Assembly: GCA_910577075.1 (NCBI GenBank)
Contig: CAJTKV010000003.1
Location: 29,864-80,111 of the forward strand
Reading direction: 5' to 3'
Origin: an uncultured Bacilli bacterium
GTDB lineage: Bacteria; Bacillota_I; Bacilli_A; RF39; UBA660
DNA length: 50,248 nucleotides
Part shown: piece after piece, positions 31,742-39,470 of the stretch
How positions within the stretch are numbered: position 1 is the stretch's first letter
Layout of the letters: each line of letters starts with the position of its first letter
Made by a program: the position numbers and the translations under genes
The notes under the pieces: model-generated
Databases searched by the model: none
The model's input: only the letters and a program-made list of their open reading frames with translations
What the model was told of the DNA's origin: nothing

Positions 31742-32171
31742 AGAAATATTATTTAGAGGAAAAAGAAAAGACAATAATGAGTGGATTTATGGCTATTATG
31801 TGAAATTATATAATGATAAAGATAAAAATTTGCTTCATAGGATATATACAGGAAGTTCTGAAAAAGAATGTGATGAGTATTATGAGGAATATGATGAAGT
31901 AATTCCAGAAACAATAGGACAATATACAGGATTAAATACTAGTGATGGTCGAAAAGTATTTGAAGGAGACATTATTGACGAAACTGGTTTAGAACATAAA
32001 ACAAGATGGCTTATTGTTTATAATACTCACATGATGGGATTTGCATTAAAACCATTGCACGAATCAGCATTGTACGATTTTATGCCTGTAAATGTAGAAA
32101 AAAGATTACCTGGAAAAATAATAGGAAACATACACGATAATCCAGAATTATTATACAAGGAAGTGAAGTAA
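31734..32171 (+). CDS. YopX-family phage protein
   Basis: The N-terminus MNREILFRGKRKDNNEWIYG, the middle IPETIGQYTGLNTSDGRKVF and GDIID, and the end GKIIGNIHDNPELL are the hallmarks of YopX proteins, found in many Firmicute prophages; function is not established. ATG 31734 is preceded by GGAAGAAGATTTGAAT. Length 145 residues. Confidence 0.93.
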   Translation: MNREILFRGKRKDNNEWIYGYYVKLYNDKDKNLLHRIYTGSSEKECDEYYEEYDEVIPETIGQYTGLNTSDGRKVFEGDIIDETGLEHKTRWLIVYNTHMMGFALKPLHESALYDFMPVNVEKRLPGKIIGNIHDNPELLYKEVK

Positions 32172-32405
32172 ATGAAGAAAGATGAAATGTTTTTTGATTG
32201 GTTAGAATTAACAGCAAAACTTATACAAAAATATAACTTAGATATTTTGTCAGTAAAAATTGAAGGTAAATATACAATAAATAAAGAAAATGAAATTAAT
32301 TCTAAAAGTTATGTAAAACTTAATATCAAAGATGGAAGCAAATATATTATAAAAAATGAATATTATGATATTTTGAAAACTAACGAAGATAAGGAAAATC
32401 AGTAA
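32172..32405 (+). CDS. Hypothetical phage protein
   Basis: The 77-residue product begins MKKDEMFFDWLELTAKLI and continues with short strands (ILSVKIEGKYTI, YVKLNIKDGSKY). Starts right after the yopX stop behind AAGGAAGTGAAGTAA. Function unknown. Confidence 0.68.
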   Translation: MKKDEMFFDWLELTAKLIQKYNLDILSVKIEGKYTINKENEINSKSYVKLNIKDGSKYIIKNEYYDILKTNEDKENQ

Positions 32406-32767
32406 TGGAATTAAAAGAAGGAATGTATGTGCGATTTAACAATGGTATTATTGCCAAGTGTGTTAAAAATGTAAATAATTATTATTCTTTCGATAATGAG
32501 TTAGATAGTTATGGAACAATGATAATAGAAAACGGAAACGTGAATGATGAATATTTTTTCAAAAATTTTAAATCAAGTTATAACATAATCGATTTAATAG
32601 AAGTTGGAGATTATGTTAATGGTTTTTTGGTTAAGGAAGTGCGAAGAGAAATAATTGGTTTAGGTGTAATTATTTTTGATAATGGCATTTCTATTTGGGA
32701 ACAAAATATCAGATCAATAGTAACAAAAGAACAATTTGAATCAATGAGTTATAAGGTAGGTGAATGA
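32405..32767 (+). CDS. Hypothetical phage protein with SH3-like repeats
   Basis: The 120-residue product has two similar beta segments, MELKEGMYVRFNNGIIAKCV and IEVGDYVNGFLVKEVRRE, that look like small barrel (KOW/SH3-like) units. The start codon overlaps the previous stop (TAATG). Function unknown. Confidence 0.68.
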   Translation: MELKEGMYVRFNNGIIAKCVKNVNNYYSFDNELDSYGTMIIENGNVNDEYFFKNFKSSYNIIDLIEVGDYVNGFLVKEVRREIIGLGVIIFDNGISIWEQNIRSIVTKEQFESMSYKVGE

Positions 32768-32768
32768 T

Positions 32769-33005
32769 ATGTTAAAGATAAAAGATAATGTAAAATTAGA
32801 TGATTTGATGGAAGAATACAATTTAGACACTGAAACTATTGATGCTGATTACGAAAATTCAAGACCTGGAGATATAGAACTATCAAATAATGACGGCGTA
32901 TTCATCAGTGCAAGAACAAGACAAGTATATGGTATAGATCTTTCAAGTTTAGATTTATTATACGATTTAATTAAAGCTGACTTAGTAGAGAAAGTAGAGA
33001 AATAA
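32769..33005 (+). CDS. Hypothetical phage protein
   Basis: The product (78 residues from ATG 32769, RBS AGGTGAATGAT; ATG 32760 is in frame) is acidic. Sequence LSNNDGVFISARTRQVYGID is its most ordered part. Family unknown. Confidence 0.68.
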   Translation: MLKIKDNVKLDDLMEEYNLDTETIDADYENSRPGDIELSNNDGVFISARTRQVYGIDLSSLDLLYDLIKADLVEKVEK

Positions 33006-33006
33006 T

Positions 33007-33207
33007 ATGACAGTAAAAGAGTTAATAGAAGAATTAAAGAATTACGATCAAAACTTAGAATTAGAAATACTAGTTAAGAAGTATAATTCTAATTCAGAAG
33101 TAGTAGATGAAACAATTGAAAACATAAAAAGAATAATATATAACCATGAACTAACAGGTGAAGAAAGAGATTCTTTAAGATTAGAAATCGTAATGTATGA
33201 AGAATAG
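33007..33207 (+). CDS. Hypothetical small phage protein
   Basis: The 66-residue product starts MTVKELIEELKNYDQNLELE, a pattern shared with many small phage proteins of the type TVKELIEKLKKFDPD, and ends acidic. Function unknown. Follows the previous gene by one base. Confidence 0.72.
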   Translation: MTVKELIEELKNYDQNLELEILVKKYNSNSEVVDETIENIKRIIYNHELTGEERDSLRLEIVMYEE

Positions 33208-33216
33208 GAGGTATAT

Positions 33217-33654
33217 ATGAATGAATCACAAAAGCATTTAACTATAAAAGAAGCTAAGTACGAGATAAAGAGATTAGAGAATCAATTAGATCTACACTTA
33301 ACTAAAAAAGAAATAAATAAATTAAAAGTACAACCTAAAGCAATACAAATAAAAGATATTGTAGTAGACAGTTCACACACTAATTTAGATAACTATTTAA
33401 ATTATGTAATAAAAGATGAAGAGATAGATACTACGCTCTACGAGATATTAGCCTTAATTCTAGGATATAAGCAATATATAGCTAAAGAAATAATTAACAT
33501 GAGTAAATACGATGAGATAGGCTATATAGCTTATTTAAAGGAAGAAGAGGGCAAATCTTGGAGAGAAATAGATAAGATATTACATCATGGAGAAGGATAT
33601 TCAAAACTTAAGTTTATGAGGTATAAAAAGGAAAAAAACGACAAAAATGACTAA
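33217..33654 (+). CDS. ArpU/RinA-like late transcription regulator
   Basis: Last gene of the early operon and 700 bases before the late genes, the usual place of ArpU-type activators. The 145-residue product is helical; the C-terminal EEEGKSWREIDKILHHGEGYSKLK-type segment (about 111-134) reads as a sigma-region-4-like HTH. Expected to switch on the late promoter, perhaps at the tandem TTGATACCG sites at 34202-34220. RBS TAGGAGGTATAT. Confidence 0.7.
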   Translation: MNESQKHLTIKEAKYEIKRLENQLDLHLTKKEINKLKVQPKAIQIKDIVVDSSHTNLDNYLNYVIKDEEIDTTLYEILALILGYKQYIAKEIINMSKYDEIGYIAYLKEEEGKSWREIDKILHHGEGYSKLKFMRYKKEKNDKND

Positions 33655-33659
33655 AATAC

Positions 33660-33688
33660 TAGTCATTTTTATGTGATTATATTATAAT
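33660..33688 (+). promoter_or_regulatory. Promoter of the toxin-like RNA
   Basis: TAGTCA (33660-33665, four of six consensus bases), 17 bases, perfect TATAAT (33683-33688). The start would be near G33695, exactly where the 5' arm of the long-range pairing begins. Confidence 0.6.
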
Positions 33689-33694
33689 TAGTAT

Positions 33695-33950
33695 GAGATA
33701 CATTTGTTAGGTGCTTTTCCTTCGCAAATATTTATTAGAATAGAGCGGAGGTGATGCCTATGAGAGAGGTTTATTATAGAATATTTAGTTATTCTAGTGG
33801 TAATATTATTTATCATTCAAAGAGACAACAATCAGAAGCATTAAAAAATGAGCACCTAATCTTGGTCATAGCGACTTTGATGGTGCTCTTCATCAGAAAC
33901 ATAGAAACATAAGGCGAAGATAGCACTTAACTACTAAATGTATCTCTTTT
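33695..33950 (+). ncRNA. Transcript with paired 5' and 3' ends (type I toxin mRNA-like)
   Basis: The predicted RNA can fold end to end. GAGATACATTT (33695-33705) is perfectly complementary to AAATGTATCTC (33936-33946), which is followed by Ts. Next, GTTAGGTGCT (33706-33715) pairs with AGCACTTAAC (33922-33931) with one G-U, and CTTCGC (33720-33725) pairs with GCGAAG (33914-33919). That is 27 bp in three helices. Inside lies a 52-codon ORF with strong RBS. Such end-to-end pairing is typical of type I toxin messages (hok, bsrG, aapA1), which are held untranslatable. Confidence 0.65.
33754..33912 (+). CDS. Small hydrophobic peptide, candidate type I toxin
   Basis: The 52-residue ORF (start ATG 33754 or 33760) follows GCGGAGGTG. 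The N-terminal half is basic and aromatic (MREVYYRIF, HSKRQQSEA); the C-terminal part is a short hydrophobic helix (HLILVIATLMVLFI) ending RNIET. Within it GAGCACC (33849 region) and GGTGCTC form an inverted repeat about 17 bases apart. Size, hydrophobic helix and enclosing RNA structure fit a membrane type I toxin, but the sequence matches no family I can name; a purely structural RNA with a chance ORF is the alternative. Confidence 0.5.
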   Translation: MPMREVYYRIFSYSSGNIIYHSKRQQSEALKNEHLILVIATLMVLFIRNIET

Positions 33951-33962
33951 TATGTTCTATAA

Positions 33963-33998
33963 TATATATATTATGCGAAACAAAACATAATATATATA
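33963..33998 (+). repeat. Perfect 13-bp inverted repeat
   Basis: TATATATATTATG (33963-33975) and CATAATATATATA (33986-33998) flank CGAAACAAAA. On the minus strand TTGTTT followed by AT-rich -10-like bases could form a promoter reading into the 3' end of the toxin-like RNA, where an antisense antitoxin would start. Confidence 0.6.
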
Positions 33999-34000
33999 CA

Positions 34001-34033
34001 AATTAGAAAGAAGGAATTTTTTTCTTTCTAATT
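34001..34033 (+). repeat. Perfect 12-bp inverted repeat
   Basis: AATTAGAAAGAA (34001-34012) and TTCTTTCTAATT (34022-34033), 9-base loop. Directly behind the 13-bp repeat. Beyond it, to 34150, the DNA is very AT-rich with no gene seen. Confidence 0.65.
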
Positions 34034-34151
34034 AAATTATAACCATTTTTATATATAAATTCAATAAAAAAGATAAATATATATAAAAACTGACGTTTAT
34101 TATATAGTTTAAATGTTCAAAAGTCAAATAAACATAGATTTGTTAACAAAC

Positions 34152-34173
34152 GAGCCATAAAAATGCTCTTTTT
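34152..34173 (+). terminator. Weak terminator
   Basis: GAG-C-CAT and ATGCTC form a 6-bp stem with one bulge around AAAA, followed by TTTTT. It probably ends early transcription before the late promoter. Confidence 0.5.
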
Positions 34174-34201
34174 ATTTGAAAAAATAAGTTGTCAAGTACA
34201 A

Positions 34202-34237
34202 TTGATACCGTTTGATACCGATTGGCTATGTTAAAAT
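34202..34237 (+). promoter_or_regulatory. Probable late promoter with activator repeats
   Basis: TTGATACCG occurs at 34202-34210 and 34212-34220, a 10-base period (one helical turn). TAAAAT at 34232-34237 is a good -10, but no properly spaced -35 exists. Repeats on one helix face beside a weak -35 suggest activation, possibly by the ArpU-like protein. Confidence 0.6.
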
Positions 34238-34307
34238 AGTATCATGGAGAGATTGCAAGATAAATGTAAGTTTCCCCTGTATTTATGACGAACATTTTGA
34301 ATTTAAG

Positions 34308-34329
34308 AGAACTAGAGATAGTTCTTTTT
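34308..34329 (+). terminator. Terminator between late promoter and first late gene
   Basis: AGAACTA (34308-34314), GAGA, TAGTTCT (34319-34325) and Ts. It lies about 65 bases into the predicted late transcript and before the first late gene, so it could act as an attenuator. The same stem recurs at 40596. Confidence 0.65.
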
Positions 34330-34355
34330 ATTATGTACAGAAAGAAGAGATATAG

Positions 34356-34745
34356 ATGAAAGAAAAAGCTATTGAAATGATGAACGCAGTTTATAGCGAA
34401 GATGAACAGCAAAAGAAAAGAATTGAAGATACAAGAGAAGCCTTTGCTACAGTCGCTCAATTTGTATTAGAGAATATGAAAGACAGTAGAGAGAAGAGCT
34501 TAGTACTAACGAAACTTGAAGAAGGTTGTATGTGGACTATTAAAGGTATTACTAGAGAAAAGCAAAATGAAAGTCTTGGAGGAAATAATTCTAATGCATC
34601 TACAAATGCATTTAATGAAGCAAAAACAATTGATGTTAAGCTTAATGTTGGTGTTAAACAACCAAGTCAAGAAGAGCTAATAAAACAAATAAATGACGCT
34701 TTTAATAATTGTAGTATTAGTGGAATGTCCTCTTTTATGAATTAA
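34356..34745 (+). CDS. Acb2/Tad1-hairpin domain protein, candidate cyclic nucleotide sponge
   Basis: Acb2 proteins bind the cyclic nucleotide signals of CBASS (and some Thoeris signals) and so block host anti-phage defence. The 129-residue product contains the family core: helix 1 (about 16-40, RIEDTREAFATVAQFVLENM) and helix 2 with DSREKSLVLTKLEEGCMW (43-60). This SREKSL-LTKLEE-MW pattern is typical of the Acb2/Tad1 hairpin domain. Unlike compact Acb2 it has a tail of about 60 residues (Asn/Ser-rich linker, then PSQEELIKQINDAF). First gene of the late operon. RBS AGAAGAGATATAG. Confidence 0.8.
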   Translation: MKEKAIEMMNAVYSEDEQQKKRIEDTREAFATVAQFVLENMKDSREKSLVLTKLEEGCMWTIKGITREKQNESLGGNNSNASTNAFNEAKTIDVKLNVGVKQPSQEELIKQINDAFNNCSISGMSSFMN

Positions 34746-34748
34746 TCT

Positions 34749-34901
34749 ATGAAAAAGAATAAGAAGAAAGAATCATATAATCTATGCTTTAGATATAGCA
34801 ATTGTAAGCTATGCCCTAAATCATCTAAATGTGATAGTGAGGTAGTTAAGCCTAGGTTAGAAGAAAAAGGAAAGATTATTAAGTTAATAATTAAGAAATA
34901 A
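34749..34901 (+). CDS. Small Cys-rich basic protein
   Basis: The 50-residue product has four cysteines in a C-x5-C-x2-C-x5-C pattern (CFRYSNCKLCPKSSKC) between lysine-rich ends, likely a small zinc-binding unit. It starts three bases after the previous stop, so it may be coupled, although no strong RBS is visible. Unknown function. Confidence 0.55.
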   Translation: MKKNKKKESYNLCFRYSNCKLCPKSSKCDSEVVKPRLEEKGKIIKLIIKK

Positions 34902-34940
34902 AAGAATTACTTGATTGCAATAAGTAATTATAAATAGAAG

Positions 34941-35432
34941 ATGGTGAGGAGAGTGGCAAAATATGATTGGAACAACTTAGAAAAAGAATACATACTAAGT
35001 GATTATAAATCAGTAAGTGCATTCTTAAAGAATAAAGGAATACCAAACAATGGAAGCACTAAAAAGAGTACAAAAGGATGGAAAGAAAAAAAGGTACAAA
35101 AAGAGTACCAAAAGAGTACCAAAACAATTGAGAAAGTTATTGAGAAAGAAGCTGAAAGAGATTCTGAACAAATAGTAAAGGTAAACGAAGTTGCGAATAA
35201 ATTATTAAACAAGATAATGATTGCAGCAGATGAATTAAATAAAGATGTTGACGCTTTAGGTAATACAAAACGGCACAGTATTTTAAATAGATCAGATTTA
35301 AAGAAGTTATCATCAGCTTTAAAAGATATCAACGAAGTATTAGAAAATAAAAGCAGTGATTCACAAAAAAATAATGATGGAATAATAACAGACTTAATAG
35401 GAGCATTAAATGAATACAAAAAAGATAGATGA
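34941..35432 (+). CDS. terS: Terminase small subunit
   Basis: Recognises phage DNA for packaging. The 163-residue product opens with KYDWNNLEKEYILSDYKSVS, the HTH-type start common in Firmicute small terminases, then a Lys-rich segment and a helical oligomerisation region. Start 34941 (ATG) or GTG 34953 (which would give the common MAKYDW start). Overlaps terL by 23 bases. Confidence 0.82.
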   Translation: MVRRVAKYDWNNLEKEYILSDYKSVSAFLKNKGIPNNGSTKKSTKGWKEKKVQKEYQKSTKTIEKVIEKEAERDSEQIVKVNEVANKLLNKIMIAADELNKDVDALGNTKRHSILNRSDLKKLSSALKDINEVLENKSSDSQKNNDGIITDLIGALNEYKKDR

Positions 35433-36699
35433 TATGTTGAATCCAAAACAACTAGAATTTATGTTGTATGAAGATGCACGTATCAATTTATTAAGTGGAA
35501 GTGTTAGATCTGGTAAAACTTATATATCATTGCTTAAATGGGCTATGTTCGTTGGTAGTATGCCAATAAATGATGAATTTATAATGATTGGTAAAACAAT
35601 AACTTCGCTAAATCGAAATTGTTTAGGATTATTACAAACTTTAGTAGGTATTAATAACTTCACTTATTCTATATCGCAAAAATGTGGATATTTATTCGGT
35701 AGGAAAATATGGCTTGAAGGTGCAAATGATGTTAAAGCAGAAAGCAAGATAAGAGGTATGACACTAGCTGGAGCTTATGTTGATGAATTAACTCAAGTAC
35801 TAAAAGATTTTTATACTATGCTTTTATCAAGACTTTCTATGAAAAATGCTAAGTTGTATGCAACAACAAATCCTGATGTACCTGGACATTGGGTAAAGGT
35901 AGATATTATTGATAATGATAAGATAGATAAAAAAGTATGGAATTTTGATATTTATGATAATGAAATATTAAGACGTGAAAACCCAGAATACTTTGATAAC
36001 TTAATAAAAGAGTATCAAAGTATGGGAGGAGTATATTATCAAAGATTCATATTGGGATTATGGGTACTTGCTGAGGGTCTAATATATCGACAATTTGCCA
36101 ATAATCCAGAGTTGTTTATTCGAGATAAAGCAGTAGACGAATATGGAAACAATATAAATTTTATGATTATATCAATAGGAATAGACTACGGAGCTACTAG
36201 GGGAGAAACTACATTTAAAGCTACAGGAATCACACATTACTTTAAAGAAGTATGGACAATAGATGAATTAAATATTAACGAGTTATATTCTCCAGAGCAA
36301 ATATATGCCAAATTTAAAGAATTTTATTATAGAGTAGTAGAGAAATATGGAAAGGTTACTCATGGCTTTGCAGATTATGGAGCATTAGGACAAGTTCTTA
36401 CTTATGGTCTTAATAGGTATTGTCAAAGCGAAGGTATTCCATTCCAATTAGAAGATTGCATAAAAGGTACGATAAACGATCGTATCTTTTTAGATTGTAA
36501 ACTTTTTGCTCAAGCAAGAAGATTTATATTAAAACATTGTACCCATTTAATAGAAGCATATAAACAAGCTGTATGGGACGAAAAGAAAAAAGATACAAGA
36601 TTAGATGATGGAACAACTCCAATAGACGATTTGGATGCAAGTGAATATACAACGTTCCCATTCTACGACAAATTGATGATGTATATACAAGAGAGGTGA
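35410..36699 (+). CDS. terL: Terminase large subunit
   Basis: Packaging motor ATPase and nuclease. Walker A GSVRSGKT at residues 30-37, Walker B-like GAYVDELTQV near 120, the coupling region YATTNPDVPGHWV, then the RNase H-type nuclease domain beginning IGIDYGATRGETTF near 257 with FADYGALGQ. Length 429 residues, as in PBSX-type terminases (Terminase_3/6). Confidence 0.95.
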   Translation: MNTKKIDDMLNPKQLEFMLYEDARINLLSGSVRSGKTYISLLKWAMFVGSMPINDEFIMIGKTITSLNRNCLGLLQTLVGINNFTYSISQKCGYLFGRKIWLEGANDVKAESKIRGMTLAGAYVDELTQVLKDFYTMLLSRLSMKNAKLYATTNPDVPGHWVKVDIIDNDKIDKKVWNFDIYDNEILRRENPEYFDNLIKEYQSMGGVYYQRFILGLWVLAEGLIYRQFANNPELFIRDKAVDEYGNNINFMIISIGIDYGATRGETTFKATGITHYFKEVWTIDELNINELYSPEQIYAKFKEFYYRVVEKYGKVTHGFADYGALGQVLTYGLNRYCQSEGIPFQLEDCIKGTINDRIFLDCKLFAQARRFILKHCTHLIEAYKQAVWDEKKKDTRLDDGTTPIDDLDASEYTTFPFYDKLMMYIQER

Positions 36700-36705
36700 T
36701 GAACA

Positions 36706-38211
36706 ATGAAGTTGGAAGATTTCTTAAAAAAGGTATATGGATATGATTCAGCAATAAAAGATGCAATAAAAAGTTATATAACACAATGGAAAAGCTGGTA
36801 TAAAGGCAATGTACGAAGTTTTCACAATTATTTTATTTATAATGGACAAAGAAAAGTAAATAAGAAACGTTATACGATGAATATGGCAAAAGAAATAAGT
36901 GAAGACTGGGCTGATATACTTTGGAGCGAAAAATGTAAGATATCTTTGAAGAATGAGAAATCAAATAAGCAATTTGGTGATTTAATAAATGATTTAGATT
37001 TATATACATTAATTAACCAGAGCATAGAAAAGTCTGGAGCTTTAGGAACTTGTGCAACTGTAACTAGTGTTTACAATCTGAAAGAAAACGAAGACACGAT
37101 GATCTTAGATGTTAGTGAAGCAAAGACAAGAGTTGATATTGTAGATATAGATTGGATTTATCCTTTATCATGGAATAATAAGACAGTTACCGAATGTGCA
37201 TTTGGAAGTGTTGAATATAGAAATGGAGTAAAATATGTTGTTTTATCTGTTCATAAAATAGCTGATAATGGCAATTATGTTATTTATAATCACTTATTTA
37301 AAGATAACAATGGTAATTTATCAGAGATAACAGAAGAAGAAGGAACAATAAAAGAATTTGATACTAAATCTAATATAAAGTGGTTTAGCATTTTTAAACC
37401 GTTGTTAACAAACAATTTGTTCAATAATAATCCTTTTGGAATACCTCATTATGCAAATGCTATTGATAATATGAAAGTTGTAGACATCTCTTTTGATGCC
37501 TTAAAGAATGAAGTAAAAGATAGTAGAAAGAGGACGTTTGTAAGAAGTGATTTATTGACTTATGATGATGGAAGTCAGAAACTAGTATTTGATCCAAATG
37601 ATACTGATATCTATGTATTACCTAAAGGAGCATCGAAAGATGACTTGATTCAAAAGGATACTGAGAATCTAAGAACTGATAAACAGATAGAAGCTTTAAA
37701 TACTAATTTAAATATTTTAGGAAATAAGGTAGGTTTTGGAGAAAATCATTATCACTTTGACGGAGTTAACCTATCAACAGCAACAGCAGTAATAAGTAGC
37801 AATTCTAAATTATTTAGAAGAAAGAAAAAATTAGAAATAGGATATGAAAGTTCTATTTATGATTTAGCGAAGTCAATATGCTATGCATCTACTAAATTTG
37901 GTAGTTGTAATATTGATTCTGATGATATGGTTATTCAATTCGATGATAGCATTGTTGAAGATAAAGAGACGGAAAGTAAGCGAGCAGACAGAGAAGTTGC
38001 TAGAGGGGTATTATCGAAGGTTGAATATCGTATGAAGATATTCGGCGAAACAGAGGAGATGGCAAAACAAGCTATAGCCAAAATTGAAGAAAATGAGCCT
38101 GATATAGACTCTTTATTGAATGGCAAGCCAAATACTAATAAAAATGATAAAAATAAGCAAGAAGAAGCTAAAAACAGCGAAAAAGAAGAGAATAAGCAAG
38201 ATAAGAAATAG
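36706..38211 (+). CDS. Portal protein (SPP1 gp6-like)
   Basis: Forms the dodecameric ring through which DNA passes. The 501-residue product has WKSWYKGNVRSFHNY and NMAKEISEDWADILWSEKC near the start, YVLPKGASKDDLIQ and TATAVISSNSKLFRRKKKLE in the core, and a Lys/Glu-rich tail. These are typical of phage portals next to terL in Firmicute siphoviruses. RBS GAGAGGTGATGAACA. Confidence 0.93.
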   Translation: MKLEDFLKKVYGYDSAIKDAIKSYITQWKSWYKGNVRSFHNYFIYNGQRKVNKKRYTMNMAKEISEDWADILWSEKCKISLKNEKSNKQFGDLINDLDLYTLINQSIEKSGALGTCATVTSVYNLKENEDTMILDVSEAKTRVDIVDIDWIYPLSWNNKTVTECAFGSVEYRNGVKYVVLSVHKIADNGNYVIYNHLFKDNNGNLSEITEEEGTIKEFDTKSNIKWFSIFKPLLTNNLFNNNPFGIPHYANAIDNMKVVDISFDALKNEVKDSRKRTFVRSDLLTYDDGSQKLVFDPNDTDIYVLPKGASKDDLIQKDTENLRTDKQIEALNTNLNILGNKVGFGENHYHFDGVNLSTATAVISSNSKLFRRKKKLEIGYESSIYDLAKSICYASTKFGSCNIDSDDMVIQFDDSIVEDKETESKRADREVARGVLSKVEYRMKIFGETEEMAKQAIAKIEENEPDIDSLLNGKPNTNKNDKNKQEEAKNSEKEENKQDKK

Positions 38212-38243
38212 TTCTTGTTTTTTTATTGTGAAAGAGTGATCTT

Positions 38244-39470
38244 ATGAATGATGAATTACAACAGCAACTATTAAAAAGATTTACTAATCGATTTAATAAG
38301 TATAATGAAAAAGTATTATACGAATTAGGACAAGTAATAAATCAATTTAGAGAGATAACTCCTAGCGAAGCTTATAAACTAGCACAACAACTAAAGTACA
38401 ACATGACTGTTAAAGATTTAGAAAGAGAACTATCTAAGATAACTGGTAAATCAATAAAAGAGATTCAAGCAATACTTGAACACATAGCTAGAGAAAATAT
38501 TGCTTTTGCTAAACCTTTTTATGAAGCTAAAGGATTAGATGTGCCTATATATGAATCATATAAAGAATTGCAGAAGATTATTAACTCTATTTCTCAAGTA
38601 GCAACAGACAATTTCATCAATATAGCAAAATCAACAGGTTTTAGATTATTAGATGATTATAAAAATCCAATGTTATTAAATGTTGAAGAAACTTATCATA
38701 AAGTAATAGATGAAGCTTTATATGCTATTACGACTGGAAAAGATACATTTAATCAACAAATGAGAAAAATGTTGAAACAACTATCAGCTAGTGGAGTAAG
38801 ACAAATTGAATATGAGAGTGGTTATTCAAGAAGAATTGATTCGGCAATAAAAATGAATTTGTCCGATGCAATGACTCAAATATCTAATGAGATATCAAAA
38901 CAATTTGGTGAAGAGTTTGGTAGCGATGGAATTGAAATAACTAATATTCAGCTTAATCCGGCACCAGATCATGAATATGTACAAGGGCATCAATTCAGTA
39001 ATGAAGAGTTTGAAAAGTTTCAAAACCATCTTGATTGTTATGATTATAAAGGTAATTTTATTAGTCATTTATGTAATGGACAAGAAAGAAGAAATATAAG
39101 TGAGTATAACTGTAGACATACAATATCAAGAATCGTGCTAGGTGTTAGTGAACCTCTACATACTGATGAAGAACTTAATCAGATAATAGAAGACAATAAA
39201 AATGGTGTAGATATCGAAGATATTCATTATAGCAAATATGAAGCTTTGCAATTATTAAGAAGAATCGAAACTGAGATAAGAAAATCTAAAGAACAACAAT
39301 TATTAGCTGAAAGTGCTAAAGATGAAGAGTTAACAATGCAATCTCAAGTTCGAGTTAATCAGTTAAAGCATAAATACTCAAAAATAAGTAAATTAATTGA
39401 TTCAAGAGAAGATGTCAATCAAATATATGTACCAGGATATAAGACTAAAAAAATTAAAGAAGGTGATTAA
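38244..39470 (+). CDS. MuF-type minor capsid protein
   Basis: Minor head protein ejected or associated with the portal (phage minor capsid protein 2 family). Helical N-terminal two thirds, then NLSDAMTQISNEISKQFGEE, PAPDHEYVQGHQFSNEEF, CNGQERRNISEYNCRHTISR, typical of the family. Length 408 residues. The next gene continues it functionally, as MuF C-terminal domains are often toxins or other effectors. RBS AAAGAGTGATCTT. Confidence 0.9.
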   Translation: MNDELQQQLLKRFTNRFNKYNEKVLYELGQVINQFREITPSEAYKLAQQLKYNMTVKDLERELSKITGKSIKEIQAILEHIARENIAFAKPFYEAKGLDVPIYESYKELQKIINSISQVATDNFINIAKSTGFRLLDDYKNPMLLNVEETYHKVIDEALYAITTGKDTFNQQMRKMLKQLSASGVRQIEYESGYSRRIDSAIKMNLSDAMTQISNEISKQFGEEFGSDGIEITNIQLNPAPDHEYVQGHQFSNEEFEKFQNHLDCYDYKGNFISHLCNGQERRNISEYNCRHTISRIVLGVSEPLHTDEELNQIIEDNKNGVDIEDIHYSKYEALQLLRRIETEIRKSKEQQLLAESAKDEELTMQSQVRVNQLKHKYSKISKLIDSREDVNQIYVPGYKTKKIKEGD

